A stretch of 64,000 nt of DNA, taken from contig CAVYPM010000026.1 of assembly GCA_963770375.1 (NCBI GenBank), positions 1-64,000 of the forward strand. Reading direction: 5' to 3'. The stretch's first letter is position 1, and every line of letters starts with the position of its first letter. Source of the stretch: DASVBE01 sp963770375 (GTDB lineage: Bacteria > Actinomycetota > Actinomycetes > Streptosporangiales > Streptosporangiaceae). The notes under the pieces are model-generated. The model was not told where the DNA came from, searched no databases, and saw only the letters and a list, made by a program, of their open reading frames with translations. The translations under genes and the position numbers were made by a program. Shown one piece after another: positions 27,439 to 36,719 of the stretch.

Positions 27439-27951
27439 ATGCTGGAGACCCGTGCGGAGCTAGCGCAGCTCCAGGAACTGATGGACGCGAGCATGGCCGC
27501 GGCCGGCCCGCACATCAGCTCGATCATCACCGCGGAGCGCAGGCTGACCGCGGCGCAGCTGTGCGAGCAGCTGACCGGCATGCGGCTGCTGTCCGTGGCT
27601 ACCGTGACCGCGGACGGCCGCCCGCTGGCCGGCCCGGTCGACGGGTACCTGCTGCACGGCTCGTTCTGGTTCAGCTCGGGCCGCGACTCCGTGCGCATGC
27701 GCCACCTGGCCGCCCGCCCGGCCATCAGCGCCACCCACATCGCGGGCGAGCACCTCGCGGTGACCATGCACGGCACCGCCGAGGTGTTCGCGGTCAGCGA
27801 CCCGGCGCGGCCGCAGCTGCGCCAGGCCATGCTGGATCACTACCTGCCGATCCAGGGCCCGGACTTCGAGCGCTGGCTGGACGGCATCGACGCGCTCGGC
27901 GCCCGCATCCGGCCCGCGAAGGTGTTCACGTTCAGCATGCCCGCCGCCTGA
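27439..27951 (+). CDS. Pyridoxamine-phosphate-oxidase-like split-barrel protein
   Basis: A 170-residue FMN/F420-binding split beta-barrel protein with a helical N-terminal extension (1-45). The barrel includes MRLLSVATVTADGRPLAGPVDG, HGSFWFSSGRDSVRMRHLAARP and ISATHIAGEHLAVTMHGTAEVF. Members reduce or oxidise small molecules with flavin or F420; no substrate can be named. Confidence 0.82.
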   Translation: MLETRAELAQLQELMDASMAAAGPHISSIITAERRLTAAQLCEQLTGMRLLSVATVTADGRPLAGPVDGYLLHGSFWFSSGRDSVRMRHLAARPAISATHIAGEHLAVTMHGTAEVFAVSDPARPQLRQAMLDHYLPIQGPDFERWLDGIDALGARIRPAKVFTFSMPAA

Positions 27952-27996
27952 CGCCGGCCCCGGGGGAGCCGGCGCTGGCGGGCCGCAGACCGTGGG

Positions 27997-28494
27997 TCAG
28001 ATCTGGCCGAGATCGACCTTGTTCTTGACCTCTTTCTGGAGCTCAGTGAGGTCGCTCAGGGCCTTCTCCAGCTGCGGCAGCGCATTGGCCATGGCCTCAA
28101 TGCCGCCCTTGCTGGCGGACTTGGCCGCCTTCGCGACCTCGCCCATCGCCTTGCTCCACAGCCCCTTGGGGTCGGCGCAGGTCGGCAGCGGGTGGGCCGC
28201 CGCGTCGTTGGCCACGGTCTCCAGCTTCTTCGCACTGGCCGGGGTGGGAGTGCCGGAGGTGAAGCCCTTGATGGCGCTCTCGAAGTCCTTGAGAGTGCTG
28301 GTGTTGTCCTTCTTCCACTGGACGCCCTGGTCCTTGCAGCTGCCCGAGGCAGTTGTGGAGCCGCCGCCCGAGGACGAGCCGCCGCCAGAAGAAGTGCCGC
28401 CGCCGGACGAAGCGCCGCCGCAGGCGGCAAGGGCAAGCGCCGCAGCACACGCGGCGAGGGTAATTTTCACGGTTTGCATGGTGCTAACACGCAT
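27997..28494 (-). CDS. Putative lipoprotein
   Basis: A 165-residue exported protein. Residues 10-25 form a lipoprotein signal ending LALAAC, with lipid expected on Cys25. A Gly/Ser linker (26-52) follows, then a helical domain with two cysteines (in SCKDQGVQWKK and LPTCADPKG). No family recognised. It resembles in plan the lipoprotein at 49292 but not clearly in sequence. The ATG at 28494 is used; Met6 would also serve. Confidence 0.75.
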   Translation of the reverse strand: MRVSTMQTVKITLAACAAALALAACGGASSGGGTSSGGGSSSGGGSTTASGSCKDQGVQWKKDNTSTLKDFESAIKGFTSGTPTPASAKKLETVANDAAAHPLPTCADPKGLWSKAMGEVAKAAKSASKGGIEAMANALPQLEKALSDLTELQKEVKNKVDLGQI

Positions 28495-28606
28495 GGGTTC
28501 CCCCCGGGGGTTCAGGTAAAGGGAAGGCCGGCATCGGCCTATCTTTCAGGAAACGCAGACGATACCGGCCGCAACGGGGGGCCCGGGTAATCCGCGGCCA
28601 GCGCGG

Positions 28607-28641
28607 GCTGCAAACTGGCTGCAAGGCGGGGGCGGCAGGCT
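28607..28641 (+). promoter_or_regulatory. SARP-type tandem site, copy 1
   Basis: GCTGCAA at 28607-28613 and 28618-28624 (11-bp period), then 11 nt and CAGGCT (28636-28641) as a possible -10. It is upstream of the SnoaL-like gene at 28689. The same arrangement occurs at 33557-33591 beside the SARP gene. Confidence 0.55.
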
Positions 28642-28688
28642 GGCGCTGGCCCGCTGATCAGGAAGCGGGGACTGGTCAGGAGGCAGCG

Positions 28689-29081
28689 ATGGCCGCACCG
28701 TCAGCAGTGGACAGGTTCCTGCACGCGATCGAGACCGCGACGATCCCGGCCTGCGAGGCCTGGGCCGGGGACGCCACGCTGGACGCCACCGTGCCCAACT
28801 GGCGGCTGCACGCCAGCGGGCCGGACGCGATCCGGGCCGAGTACACCCGCTGGTTCGCCGACCCGGGCCGCTTCGAGGACGTCCGCCGCAGCCCGCTGGC
28901 CGGCGGCGACGGCGAAGTGATCGAGTACACGCTGAGCTGGCAGGAGAACGGGGTCCCGCACGCCGCCCACCACATGCACCGGCTCACCGTGCGGGACGGC
29001 CTGATCGCCGCGGACACCGTGTTCTGCGGCGGCCGCTGGCCCGCGTCGCTGCTCGCCGAGATGGAAGCGGCCCATGCCTGA
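28689..29081 (+). CDS. SnoaL-like (NTF2-fold) protein
   Basis: A 130-residue protein of the NTF2/SnoaL fold: SAVDRFLHAIETATIPACEAWAGDATLDATVPNWRLH-type opening, DAIRAEYTRWFADPGRF, and HHMHRLTVRDGLIAADTVFCGGRW. ATG at 28689 with AGGAGG upstream. It overlaps the phosphotransferase gene by 8 bp, so the two form an operon, and the tandem SARP-type site lies 48 bp upstream. Likely an enzyme or binding protein for a small molecule; substrate unknown. Confidence 0.82.
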   Translation: MAAPSAVDRFLHAIETATIPACEAWAGDATLDATVPNWRLHASGPDAIRAEYTRWFADPGRFEDVRRSPLAGGDGEVIEYTLSWQENGVPHAAHHMHRLTVRDGLIAADTVFCGGRWPASLLAEMEAAHA

Positions 29082-30120
29082 GCGGCGGATCCCTGATGTG
29101 ACGGGTTACGGGAGTGGCGGCGCGGGCCGCCAGGACCTGGCCAGCCTGCTGCGCGGCGCGACCGACCGGACAGTCCTGGACGATGCCCCCGGCGTCTCGG
29201 GCGCCCGGCTCGAACGGCTGGTCATCAACGGCCAGCCGTACGTGCTCAAGCGGCTGGATCTGGCCGACGACTGGACCATGCGGGCCTCGGGCTGCCTGCG
29301 CGGCGCGGCGTTCGAGCTGTGGCAGCGGGGCATCCTGGCCCGGCTGCCCGGCTGCATCAACCAGCCGATCGTGGCGGTCGCCGTCGAGCCGCCGGCCGCG
29401 GGCCGGCTGTCCGGCGGCTGCACCGTGCTCATGCACGACGTGGCCCGGTGGCTGGTCCCGGCGACCGATGAGCCGATCCCGGCCGGCCAGCACGCCACGT
29501 TCCTGCGGCACATGGCCGCACTGCACGCTGCGTTCTGGAACGGCGGGGCGGAACTCGACGTCGTCCCGGTCACCCACCGGTACCTGGAGCTGTCGCCGTG
29601 GATGGCCGAGGCGGAGGCTACCCTCGGCCCGCTGCACCTGATACCGCGGCTGGTCGTTGAGGGCTGGCCGCGGCTTGCCGCGGTGGCGCCGGCCGCGGCC
29701 CGGGTCGTGCTCCCGCTGGCGCGTGACCCGGGCCCGCTGGTCACCGCGCTGGCCGGCACCCCGCAGACGCTGGTGCACAGCAACTGGAAGCTGGACAACC
29801 TCGGCACCGACGACCAGGGCCGGACCGTGCTGCTGGACTGGGAGCAGCCCGGGCTCGGCGCGCCGCTCAGCGACCTGGCCTGGTATCTGGCCATCAACTG
29901 CCGGCGCCTGCCGCAGAGCAAGGAGGCCTCGATCGAGGCCTACCGCGCCGCGCTGGAGGAGTGCGGCATCAGCACCGGCGGGTGGTTCGGCCGCCAGATG
30001 GCGCTGTGCCTGCTCGGCGCGGTGGTCCAGTTCGGCTGGGAGAAGGCCCTCAGCGGGTACGACGACGAGCTGCGCTGGTGGGAGGAGCAGGCGGTGCGCG
30101 GGGCGGCGCTACTGGCCTGA
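29074..30120 (+). CDS. Aminoglycoside-phosphotransferase-like kinase
   Basis: A 348-residue protein of the APH/choline-kinase-like fold. The catalytic loop is HSNWKLDNLGTD (the usual HGDxxxxN is changed to HSNWKLDN, so the normal catalytic Asp is an Asn) and the metal site is LLDWEQPGLGAPLSDLAW. The Asp-to-Asn change suggests weak or altered catalysis. The N-lobe has YVLKRL as nucleotide-lysine. It overlaps the SnoaL gene and ends 2 bp from the convergent SARP gene. Substrate unknown. Confidence 0.83.
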   Translation: MPERRIPDVTGYGSGGAGRQDLASLLRGATDRTVLDDAPGVSGARLERLVINGQPYVLKRLDLADDWTMRASGCLRGAAFELWQRGILARLPGCINQPIVAVAVEPPAAGRLSGGCTVLMHDVARWLVPATDEPIPAGQHATFLRHMAALHAAFWNGGAELDVVPVTHRYLELSPWMAEAEATLGPLHLIPRLVVEGWPRLAAVAPAAARVVLPLARDPGPLVTALAGTPQTLVHSNWKLDNLGTDDQGRTVLLDWEQPGLGAPLSDLAWYLAINCRRLPQSKEASIEAYRAALEECGISTGGWFGRQMALCLLGAVVQFGWEKALSGYDDELRWWEEQAVRGAALLA

Positions 30121-30122
30121 CG

Positions 30123-33100
30123 TCAATCGGCCGGGCGCTGGCCAATGCGGGACTGCCAGGCCGCCATCCGCTGGCGGGCCGCGGCCTGCAGGCCGCCGGC
30201 GTAGCTCCCGGCGTGCCGGGCCAGCCCGGCGACGTGACCGGCCGCGCGGTCCAGCCAGGCCGGCACGCCGTAGTCGGCGGCCAGGTCCCCGGTCCACCAC
30301 CAGGCCTCGATGGCCACGGACGAGTCCAGCAGGTCCAGGTCGGCTGCCACCTGCTCGCGGCGTGGCCGGCTGACCGAGGCGGTGGTCCGCGCGGTGCCGC
30401 AGCAGCCGGGCCACGCTGACGTAGCGGGGGATCGCCAGGTCCTGGGCCCGGCGCTCGAGCTCGCGGGCCTGCCCGGCGGCCCGGTCCGGCTCGCCGCACA
30501 GCAGCGCCAGCCGTGCGGTCAGCAGCCGCAGCTTCAGGTCCAGCCGCCAGCCGAACACCAGGTCACCGCGCAGCAGGTCGCTGGCCTGCGCCAGCCAGGC
30601 GGCGGCGCCGTCCGGGTCGCCGTTCTCCACGCACTGCTCGGCGTGGTCCTCGAGCGCGGCGATAGTGACCTCCGCGGTGCCGTGCCCGCGGCCGATCTCC
30701 AGGGCCGCCGCGTGCAGGTCGGCCGCCTGCGCCCGGGCACCCAGGCTGCGCAGCACCCAGCCGGTGAGGTTCACCCCGCGCCCCGCGAACCGCGGCACCT
30801 GCCGGCGCTCCACCTCCGCGGTGTACCGGGCGAAGGCGTCCAGGGCCTGCTGCGGCTGGCCGGCCGCCGCGTGCGCAAGGCCGAGGAACAGCAGCGCGTG
30901 CAGGGTCGCCGAGGTGTGCTCCACGCCGATCTGGCCCCGGGCCGCCGGGCGCAGCAGCTCCAGAGCCTCGGGCACCCGGCTCTGGTGGGCGCGCAGCACG
31001 CCGAGCCAGGCCGCCGCGGTCACCCGGTCGGCGCCCGCGGCGATCGTCAGCGCCTCGCCCAGCAGGGTCTCCGCGGCGGCCAGGTCACCGGCCGCGTGCC
31101 CGATCCGGCCGCCCACCGCCAGGCACCGGGCCCGGGTCGGGACGTCGCCGGCGGCCAGCGCGCCGTCGGCCGCGAACTGGGCCGCCTGGGTGAACCGGCG
31201 GCCGAAGTACGAGGCCCAGGCGCCGACCTCCAGCGCGGCCGGGCCGGCCGGGGCGGCCCGCGCCGCGGCTTCCGTAAACCTTGAAAAACCCTCGCCTCCT
31301 ACGGTGCCGGCGGCCGTGGCGGCGCGGTCGACGTCGCGCAGCGCGGCGTCGTAGTCGCCCCGCCGGGTCCGCACCCGGGCCCGGGCGAGCCAGGCTTGCG
31401 GCTGCGGGTCCAGCCGCACCGCGTCGTCGAGCAGCGCCTCCGCGGCAGCGTGATCGAACCGCTCGGCGGCCCGGTCCGCGGCGTCGCACAGCGCCGCGCT
31501 GGCCAGCGCCACGTCCCCGCCCAGCCGGGCGTGCCCGGCCACCGTGGCCGGGTCCGCCCCGGGCCGGGTGGCCAGCACCCGGCCCGCCTGCCGGTGCAGC
31601 AGCGCGGACCGCCCGGCGCTCGCGCTGGCCGCCAGCGCCTCCCTGACCAGCTCGTGCCGGAACCTGAACACGCCGCCGTCCTCGGCCAGGAACTGCTTGG
31701 CCGCGGCCTGGGCCGCGTAGTCGAGCACGTCGACCACACCACGGCCGGACAGCGCGGCCAGCAGGTCCACGTCCAGCTCCGGGCCGATGACCGCGGCGGT
31801 GCGCAGCAGCGACCCGGCCGGCCCCAGCTCGTCGCAGCGGGCCGCGACCGACTCGACCAGCGAGGCCGGCAGCTCGGCCGCGGCGGTTTGCTGGGCCAGC
31901 TCGGTGAGGAACAGCGGATGGCCGCGGGACCGGTCGTACAGCCGGGCGGCCCGGCCGGGCCCGACGAGCTCCTCGACCGCGGCGCGGGTGAGTGCGGTCA
32001 GCTGGATGCGGGCGGTACTGGGCAGCGGGACGCCCTCGCCGGTGCGTACCGCGGCGACCACGGCCAGGCTGAGGTCCTGGCGGGCCGCGAAGCGGAGAAG
32101 GTCGGCCAGGGCGGGGCCGGCCAGGTGCGCGTCGTCGATGACCGCGACAAGGGCGCCGGCCCGGCCCGGCGCCGGCTTCGGTGAGGCGGCGGAGCACGCG
32201 GGTCAGCGCGGCGTAGAGCACGGCCGGGCCGAGCATGCTGTCGGCCAGGCCGGTGAGCTGGCTCAGCTGGCCAGGGCCGGCCGCGGTGTCGAGCAGCGGG
32301 GCGAGGATGGCGGCGTCCGCGTCCAGGAGGGTCGCGGCGGCTTCAGGGCCCCGGCGGCGGAGCAGGGCGGCCAGCGCGGTGAGCAGGGCGTCCAGCGGCA
32401 TCGACCGGTCCAGCGGGCCGCACGATGCGAGCAGGATCGTGTCGCCGGCCGCGGCCCGCCGGGCGGCCCAGGAGCGCAGCAGCGTGGTCTTGCCGATGCC
32501 GGCCTCGCCCTCGACGATCACGATCTCGGTGCGGCCGCCGCGGGCCCGGCCGGCGATCGTGTCGAGGTAGCCGAGCTCGTCGTCGCGGCCGACGATGCGG
32601 GGCTGGCCGCTGGGATGGGTGGCGGCGGCTGCGGCGGCGGGCGCGGGGCTGGCGGGTGCGGTACTTCCCGCGGGCCGCTCGCCGCGCAGGATCGCGGTGT
32701 GCAGCGCGACGGTCTCCGGGGCCGGGTCGGTGCCCAGCTCGCCGGCCAGCCGCTCCCGTGTTCTCGCGTAGGCGGCCAGCGCCGCGGCCAGCTGTCCGCC
32801 CGCGGCGTAGGCCCGCAGCAGCAGGCGCAGCGCGGATTCGTCGTAGGGGTCCTGGTCCAGGGCCGCGGTCGCGGCGTCGGCCGCGGTCGCCCAGTCGCCG
32901 GCCTCCAGCAGCAGCCGGGCGGCGACCCGGCGGGCCCGGCCGGCCAGCCTGGTCAGCTCGGCCTGGCGCTGCGCGGCCCACTCGCCGGGCGCGGCGGTCG
33001 CCGGGCCGGGGCCGCGGACCAGGGAGAGCGCCACCCGGGCGGCGGCCGCCGCGCCGGCCACGTGGCCGGCCTCCCGGCGGGCGGTCACCTCGTCGATCAG

Positions 33101-33415
33101 GCTGGACAGCTCGGCCGCGTCCAGCCAGTCGTAGTGCAGCCGGTAGCCGCCGTCCTGGTGGCCGATCCGTTCCCGGCCGCCGAGGACCGAGCGGAGGCGG
33201 CTGACCAGCACCGACAGCTGGTCCTCGGGGCGGGCCGGGGGAGTGGCGGCCCACAGCGCGTCGGTCAGCAGGTCGGTTCTGACGACGGCGCCCTGGCCGA
33301 GGGCCAGCAGGTGCAGTACCTGGCGGGCCTTGCGGCTGCCCAGGGCGTGCGGGGCCAGCCCGTCCACGCCGAAGTCGCCGAGGACCCGGACGGCCAGCGA
33401 CTTCATGGTGCTCAT
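30123..33415 (-). CDS. SARP (AfsR-type) regulator with ATPase and TPR domains, two frame breaks
   Basis: Large transcriptional activator. Residues 1-95 form the OmpR-like winged helix (RVLGDFGVDGLAPHALGSRKARQ, QLSVLVSRLRSVLGG), 98-245 the bacterial transcriptional activation domain (YDESALRLLLRAYAAGGQLA, TDPAPETVALHTAIL). An AAA/NB-ARC-type ATPase follows with Walker A EGEAGIGKTT (302-311) and AVIDDAHLAGPALADLLRFA (Walker B). The C-terminal half is TPR-like helices. Frame switches are needed near 32165 and 30370; the protein is then about 1097 residues, normal for an AfsR-type regulator without kinase input. ATG at 33415; 33406 is an alternative. Tandem GCTGCAA sites on either side of the gene are its likely targets. 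Confidence 0.85.
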
Positions 33416-33556
33416 CCAACCGGGCCGCGGGGTGTCGCGCCAGGTCAGCCGATCACTTCTGAGAGGCGGCGCCCGCACGGCAGATCCCCTACAGCGGCAA
33501 GAGGGCCCTAGCCGGTACCGGCGGGAGCGAGCTGCGGATCCCAGCCCGGATCGGCG

Positions 33557-33591
33557 GCTGCAAGCTGGCTGCAAACCAGGGGAGGCAGGGT
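33557..33591 (+). promoter_or_regulatory. SARP-type tandem site, copy 2
   Basis: GCTGCAA at 33557-33563 and 33568-33574, then 11 nt and CAGGGT (33586-33591). It points toward the cupin gene (ATG 33641) and lies in the gap before the SARP gene on the other strand. Confidence 0.55.
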
Positions 33592-33640
33592 TTTGGGCAG
33601 AACCCGGGACCGGCCCGGGGCGCTTCACCCGGAGGACACC

Positions 33641-34006
33641 ATGACTGCGAAGGCCGAGCAGAAGAGCTTCGACCAGCCCGATGAGACCCGTGACTTCCCG
33701 CTCGGCGCGCTGCGCCTGCTCAGCATCGGCGGCGCCGACATCGGGCTGCTCACGCTGCAGCCCGGGTGGCGGTGGTCCGAGCACGTCAAGCCGGTGGCCG
33801 GCACCGACCTGTGCGAGGCGCCGCACTTCCAGTACCACGTGAGCGGGACCCTGCACGTGGTGATGGGTGACGGCGCCGAGTTCGACGCGCGACCGGGCGA
33901 GGTGACCGCGCTGCCGTCGGGGCACGACGCGTGGGTGGTCGGGGACGAGCCTGTGGTCGTGGTGGACTGGTGCGGGGCCAGCAACTACGCCCGGTCGGAC
34001 GGGTAG
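33641..34006 (+). CDS. Cupin-domain protein
   Basis: A 121-residue single-cupin protein: GLLTLQPGWRWSEHVKPV (first cupin motif), HFQYHVSGTLHVVMGDG, RPGEVTALPSGHDAWVVGDEP (second motif). The metal ligands are reduced, so it may bind a ligand rather than catalyse. ATG at 33641 has GGAGG eight bases upstream. A tandem SARP-type site precedes it by 50 bp, so the regulator at 33415 probably controls it. Confidence 0.85.
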   Translation: MTAKAEQKSFDQPDETRDFPLGALRLLSIGGADIGLLTLQPGWRWSEHVKPVAGTDLCEAPHFQYHVSGTLHVVMGDGAEFDARPGEVTALPSGHDAWVVGDEPVVVVDWCGASNYARSDG

Positions 34007-34009
34007 GCG

Positions 34010-34776
34010 CTAGCGGGGCGGGCCGGCCTCGATCGTCTCGCGGACCTGGGCCAGGGCGGGCGTGTAGGTGAAGTTGGTGAGCATCCAGGTGGCGCCGGCC
34101 TCGGCCCACGGCTTCGGGTCCTCGCCCGGTTCGAGGCCCACGACCATGTCGAAGGGCTCGCTGGCCGGCCGGCGCGGTCGGCGCGGTCGGCGCGGATCCC
34201 GGCGAGGAGCTCGGCGTAGTCGGCCGGGCTGGGGACCCGGGTCGGGAACAGGCCGTCCCACCTGGCGGCGCGGCGCACCGGGCGCCGGTGCGGCCATTCC
34301 GCGGCGACCCAGACCGGGATCCGGGGCTGCTGCACCGGGACCGGCTGGAAGTCGCCGGACCAGTACCGGGTCAGCTGTGCGAGGCCCTCGTCCAGCATGA
34401 CGGCCCGTTCGCGCGGGTCGGCGACCTCGCCGAACGGCTCGAGCTCGTTGTTGCGGGCGCTGCCGATGCCCACGCCGAGGGTGAGCCGGCCCGCGCTGAG
34501 CTGGTCCAGGGTGACGGTCTCCCGGGCCAGCTTGTGCACCCGGCGGCGGGACAGCGGGGTGATCATGGTCCCGATCCTGACGCGGCTGGTGGCGCAGGCG
34601 ATCGCGGCCAGGGCGACCCACGGGTCGAGGACGGCCTGGACCGGGGCGCGGTACACGATGTGGTCCCAGACGAAGAAGCCGTCCCAGCCCCGCTCCTCCG
34701 CGGTGGCGGCCAGCTCGGCCAGCAGCCGCGGGTCGGCAAGCTCGTCAAACGGCGCAACGTCGATCGCGAACTTCAC
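34010..34776 (-). CDS. LLM-class F420-dependent oxidoreductase, one frame break
   Basis: A luciferase-like oxidoreductase of about 255 residues: MKFAIDVAPFDELADPRLLAELAATAEERGWDGFF-type opening, WDHIVYRAPVQAVLDPWVALAAIA, GRLTLGVGIGSARNNELEPFGE, and PRIPVWVAAEWPHRRPVRRAARWDGLFP. In the GC-rich stretch near 34170 the frame must shift to continue SEPFDMVVGLEPGEDPKPW and end at 34010. ATG start at 34776. It is 3 bp from the convergent cupin gene. Substrate unknown; the family typically uses F420. Confidence 0.83.
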
Positions 34777-34880
34777 CCGGCCGAGCCTAGCTTTCGCTCG
34801 GCCGGGGGCTTGCGGCCGGCTGTCGGAGGGCGGTGGTAGGCCGGGAGCTGGCCCTGGTTGACCGGTTTACCGGAGGAGCC

Positions 34881-35423
34881 ATGCACTGGTCGGAGATGGC
34901 GGAGGGCCAGCCACGGCTGGCGGCGCTGGCGCGGGAGCGGCTGATCGGACCGGGGGTGGTGCTCGTGGCCACCATCCGGCGCGACGGCACGCCGCGGCTC
35001 AGCCCGGTCGAGCCGTTCGTGCTGGACGGCGACCTGTGGCTGTCCATGATGTGGCAGTCGACGAAGGCCAGGGACCTGCTGCGCGATCCGCGGATTCTTG
35101 TGCACAGCGTGATCACCAGCCGGGACGGTGCCGAGGGCGAGGTCAAGCTGCGCGGTGCGGCCCGGGACGAGCCGGACCCGGCGGTGCAGCGCCGTTATGC
35201 CGCGGCGGTGGCCGCCAGCCTGGGGTGGGAGCCCGTGCCCGGGCGGTTTCACCTGTTCGGGGTCGATATCGAGCAGGTGACTTACGTCGCGTACGACCCT
35301 TCCGGCAGCGGCGACCAGCACGTGGCGATGTGGCCGCCCGGCCGCGAATTCGTCCGCCGGGCGACGTCGGCGACCAGCGTCGGCGAGCCGGAGCCGGCGA
35401 GCGGCCTGCTCGGGGCTGGCTAG
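34881..35423 (+). CDS. Pyridoxamine-phosphate-oxidase-like (F420/FMN) protein
   Basis: A 180-residue split-barrel protein: LIGPGVVLVATIRRDGTPRLSPVEPFVLDGDLWLSM matches the FDOR family barrel; RDLLRDPRILVHSVI and GEVKLRGAARDE follow. The ATG at 34881 is used because GGAGGAG lies directly upstream; the frame is open for 48 bases further. Its stop overlaps the convergent oxidoreductase gene by 4 bp. Cofactor choice cannot be decided from the sequence alone. Confidence 0.85.
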   Translation: MHWSEMAEGQPRLAALARERLIGPGVVLVATIRRDGTPRLSPVEPFVLDGDLWLSMMWQSTKARDLLRDPRILVHSVITSRDGAEGEVKLRGAARDEPDPAVQRRYAAAVAASLGWEPVPGRFHLFGVDIEQVTYVAYDPSGSGDQHVAMWPPGREFVRRATSATSVGEPEPASGLLGAG

Positions 35424-36457
35424 TCCGGGGCGATGCGGACCACCCGGCGGCCGATGTGCGGTGAGCCGCGCTCGAAGACCGAGGCCAGCGCCTCGGGGGC
35501 CCGGTCGAGGCCGTCGAACTCGCTGACCACGGCCTTGAGGCGGCCGTCGTGCAGCAGCGCGGACAGGTCGGCGCGGGCGGTCTGCAGCCGCGTGGGGTAG
35601 TAGTCACCGACGATGTAGCCGCGCAGGGTGATCCGCTTGAACACGGCGTTGTGCAGGTCGGCGCCCGCGCCGGGGGCGTCCGGGTCGGCGTAGCTGCTCA
35701 CGGTCCCGCACAGCACGACCGTGCCGTAGTTGTTCATGACCTCGAGCGCCCGGGTGAGCTGGCTGCCGCCGACGTTGTCGTAGAACACGTCCACGCCGCC
35801 GGCCGCCGCCGCGGTCTCGGCCAGCCGCGGCCCGAAGCTGGCGTCGCGGTAGTCGACCGCGGCGTCGGCGCCGAGCACCGCCGTGGCGTGGGCGACCCGG
35901 TCCTGGCCGCCCGCGATGGCGATCACCCGTGCGCCGGCCGCCTTCGCCAGCTGGACGGCGACCCCGCCGACGGCGCCGGTCGCCGCGCTGACCAGCACGG
36001 TCTGCCCGGCTTGCACGTGGCCGACGTCGTTGATGCCGATGTACGCGGTGATCCCGGTGGTGCTCAGCACGCTGATCCAGTCCAGGGGAGCGCCCAGCGC
36101 CCGGTCCGCGACCTCGTCCGGCGCGACGGTTGCAGTGGCGTGGGACTGCCAGCCGGTGTAGGTGGCGACCTGGGTGCCCACCGGGACGGCTGGGTCGTTC
36201 GACTGGACGACGACGCCAACGCTGTTGGCCGGGACCGGGTCGCCGATGGCCACCGGGGTCACCTCGGCCGAGCCGCGCAGCATCCGCAGCTGGTACGGGT
36301 CGACGCTGGTGACGATGTTCCGGACGATCACCTCGCCGGGGCCGGGCTCGCGCAGGGGGCGGCGCTCGGGAACCAGGTCGCCCGGGGCCAGGGCCGGGCC
36401 CGGGCGGCGCCGGACAACGATGACGTCCGCGTGGCCCGGTATCGCGGGCTCGGCCAT
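35420..36457 (-). CDS. Zinc-independent MDR-type NADP-dependent oxidoreductase
   Basis: A 345-residue medium-chain dehydrogenase/reductase of the leukotriene-B4 dehydrogenase/CurA type. Nucleotide site: AATGAVGGVAVQLAKAAGARV; catalytic-type region: YDNVGGSQLTRALEVMNNYG and ITLRGYIVGDYY. No zinc-binding cysteines. Typical activity is reduction of enone double bonds. The ATG at 36457 is chosen for GGAGGAGAG directly upstream rather than earlier starts. Stands alone. Confidence 0.88.
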   Translation of the reverse strand: MAEPAIPGHADVIVVRRRPGPALAPGDLVPERRPLREPGPGEVIVRNIVTSVDPYQLRMLRGSAEVTPVAIGDPVPANSVGVVVQSNDPAVPVGTQVATYTGWQSHATATVAPDEVADRALGAPLDWISVLSTTGITAYIGINDVGHVQAGQTVLVSAATGAVGGVAVQLAKAAGARVIAIAGGQDRVAHATAVLGADAAVDYRDASFGPRLAETAAAAGGVDVFYDNVGGSQLTRALEVMNNYGTVVLCGTVSSYADPDAPGAGADLHNAVFKRITLRGYIVGDYYPTRLQTARADLSALLHDGRLKAVVSEFDGLDRAPEALASVFERGSPHIGRRVVRIAPD

Positions 36458-36617
36458 CTCTCCTCCAAGGTCGCACGCCGAACTGCTCCAGCGGGCCAGC
36501 CCGCTGGGCCGTTCGGCGCTCGTTCGGCGCTCGTTCGGCGCGGCAGGCCAGCGGTCCGGCTCTCTCTCACCATCTCGCACCCAAGCACGCCTCGTCCTGC
36601 CCGGGTGCTGTAGACAA

Positions 36618-36647
36618 TGGAAACGGTTTTCATTTACACGGTTTTCA
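36618..36647 (+). promoter_or_regulatory. Zur-box-like tandem sites before the zinc transporter operon
   Basis: TGGAAACGGTTTTCA (36618-36632) is a 7-1-7 dyad close to the actinobacterial Zur/Fur box, followed directly by a degenerate second copy ending CGGTTTTCA (36639-36647). A further AT-rich dyad, GATGATCGGTATCAT, lies at about 36676-36690, near the start of the gene at 36720. Confidence 0.6.
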
Positions 36648-36719
36648 ACTACCCTGGGGGCCGCTCAACGAAAACGATGATCGGTATCATTTCGCGCGGC
36701 AGCGCGGTCGGGAGACTGG

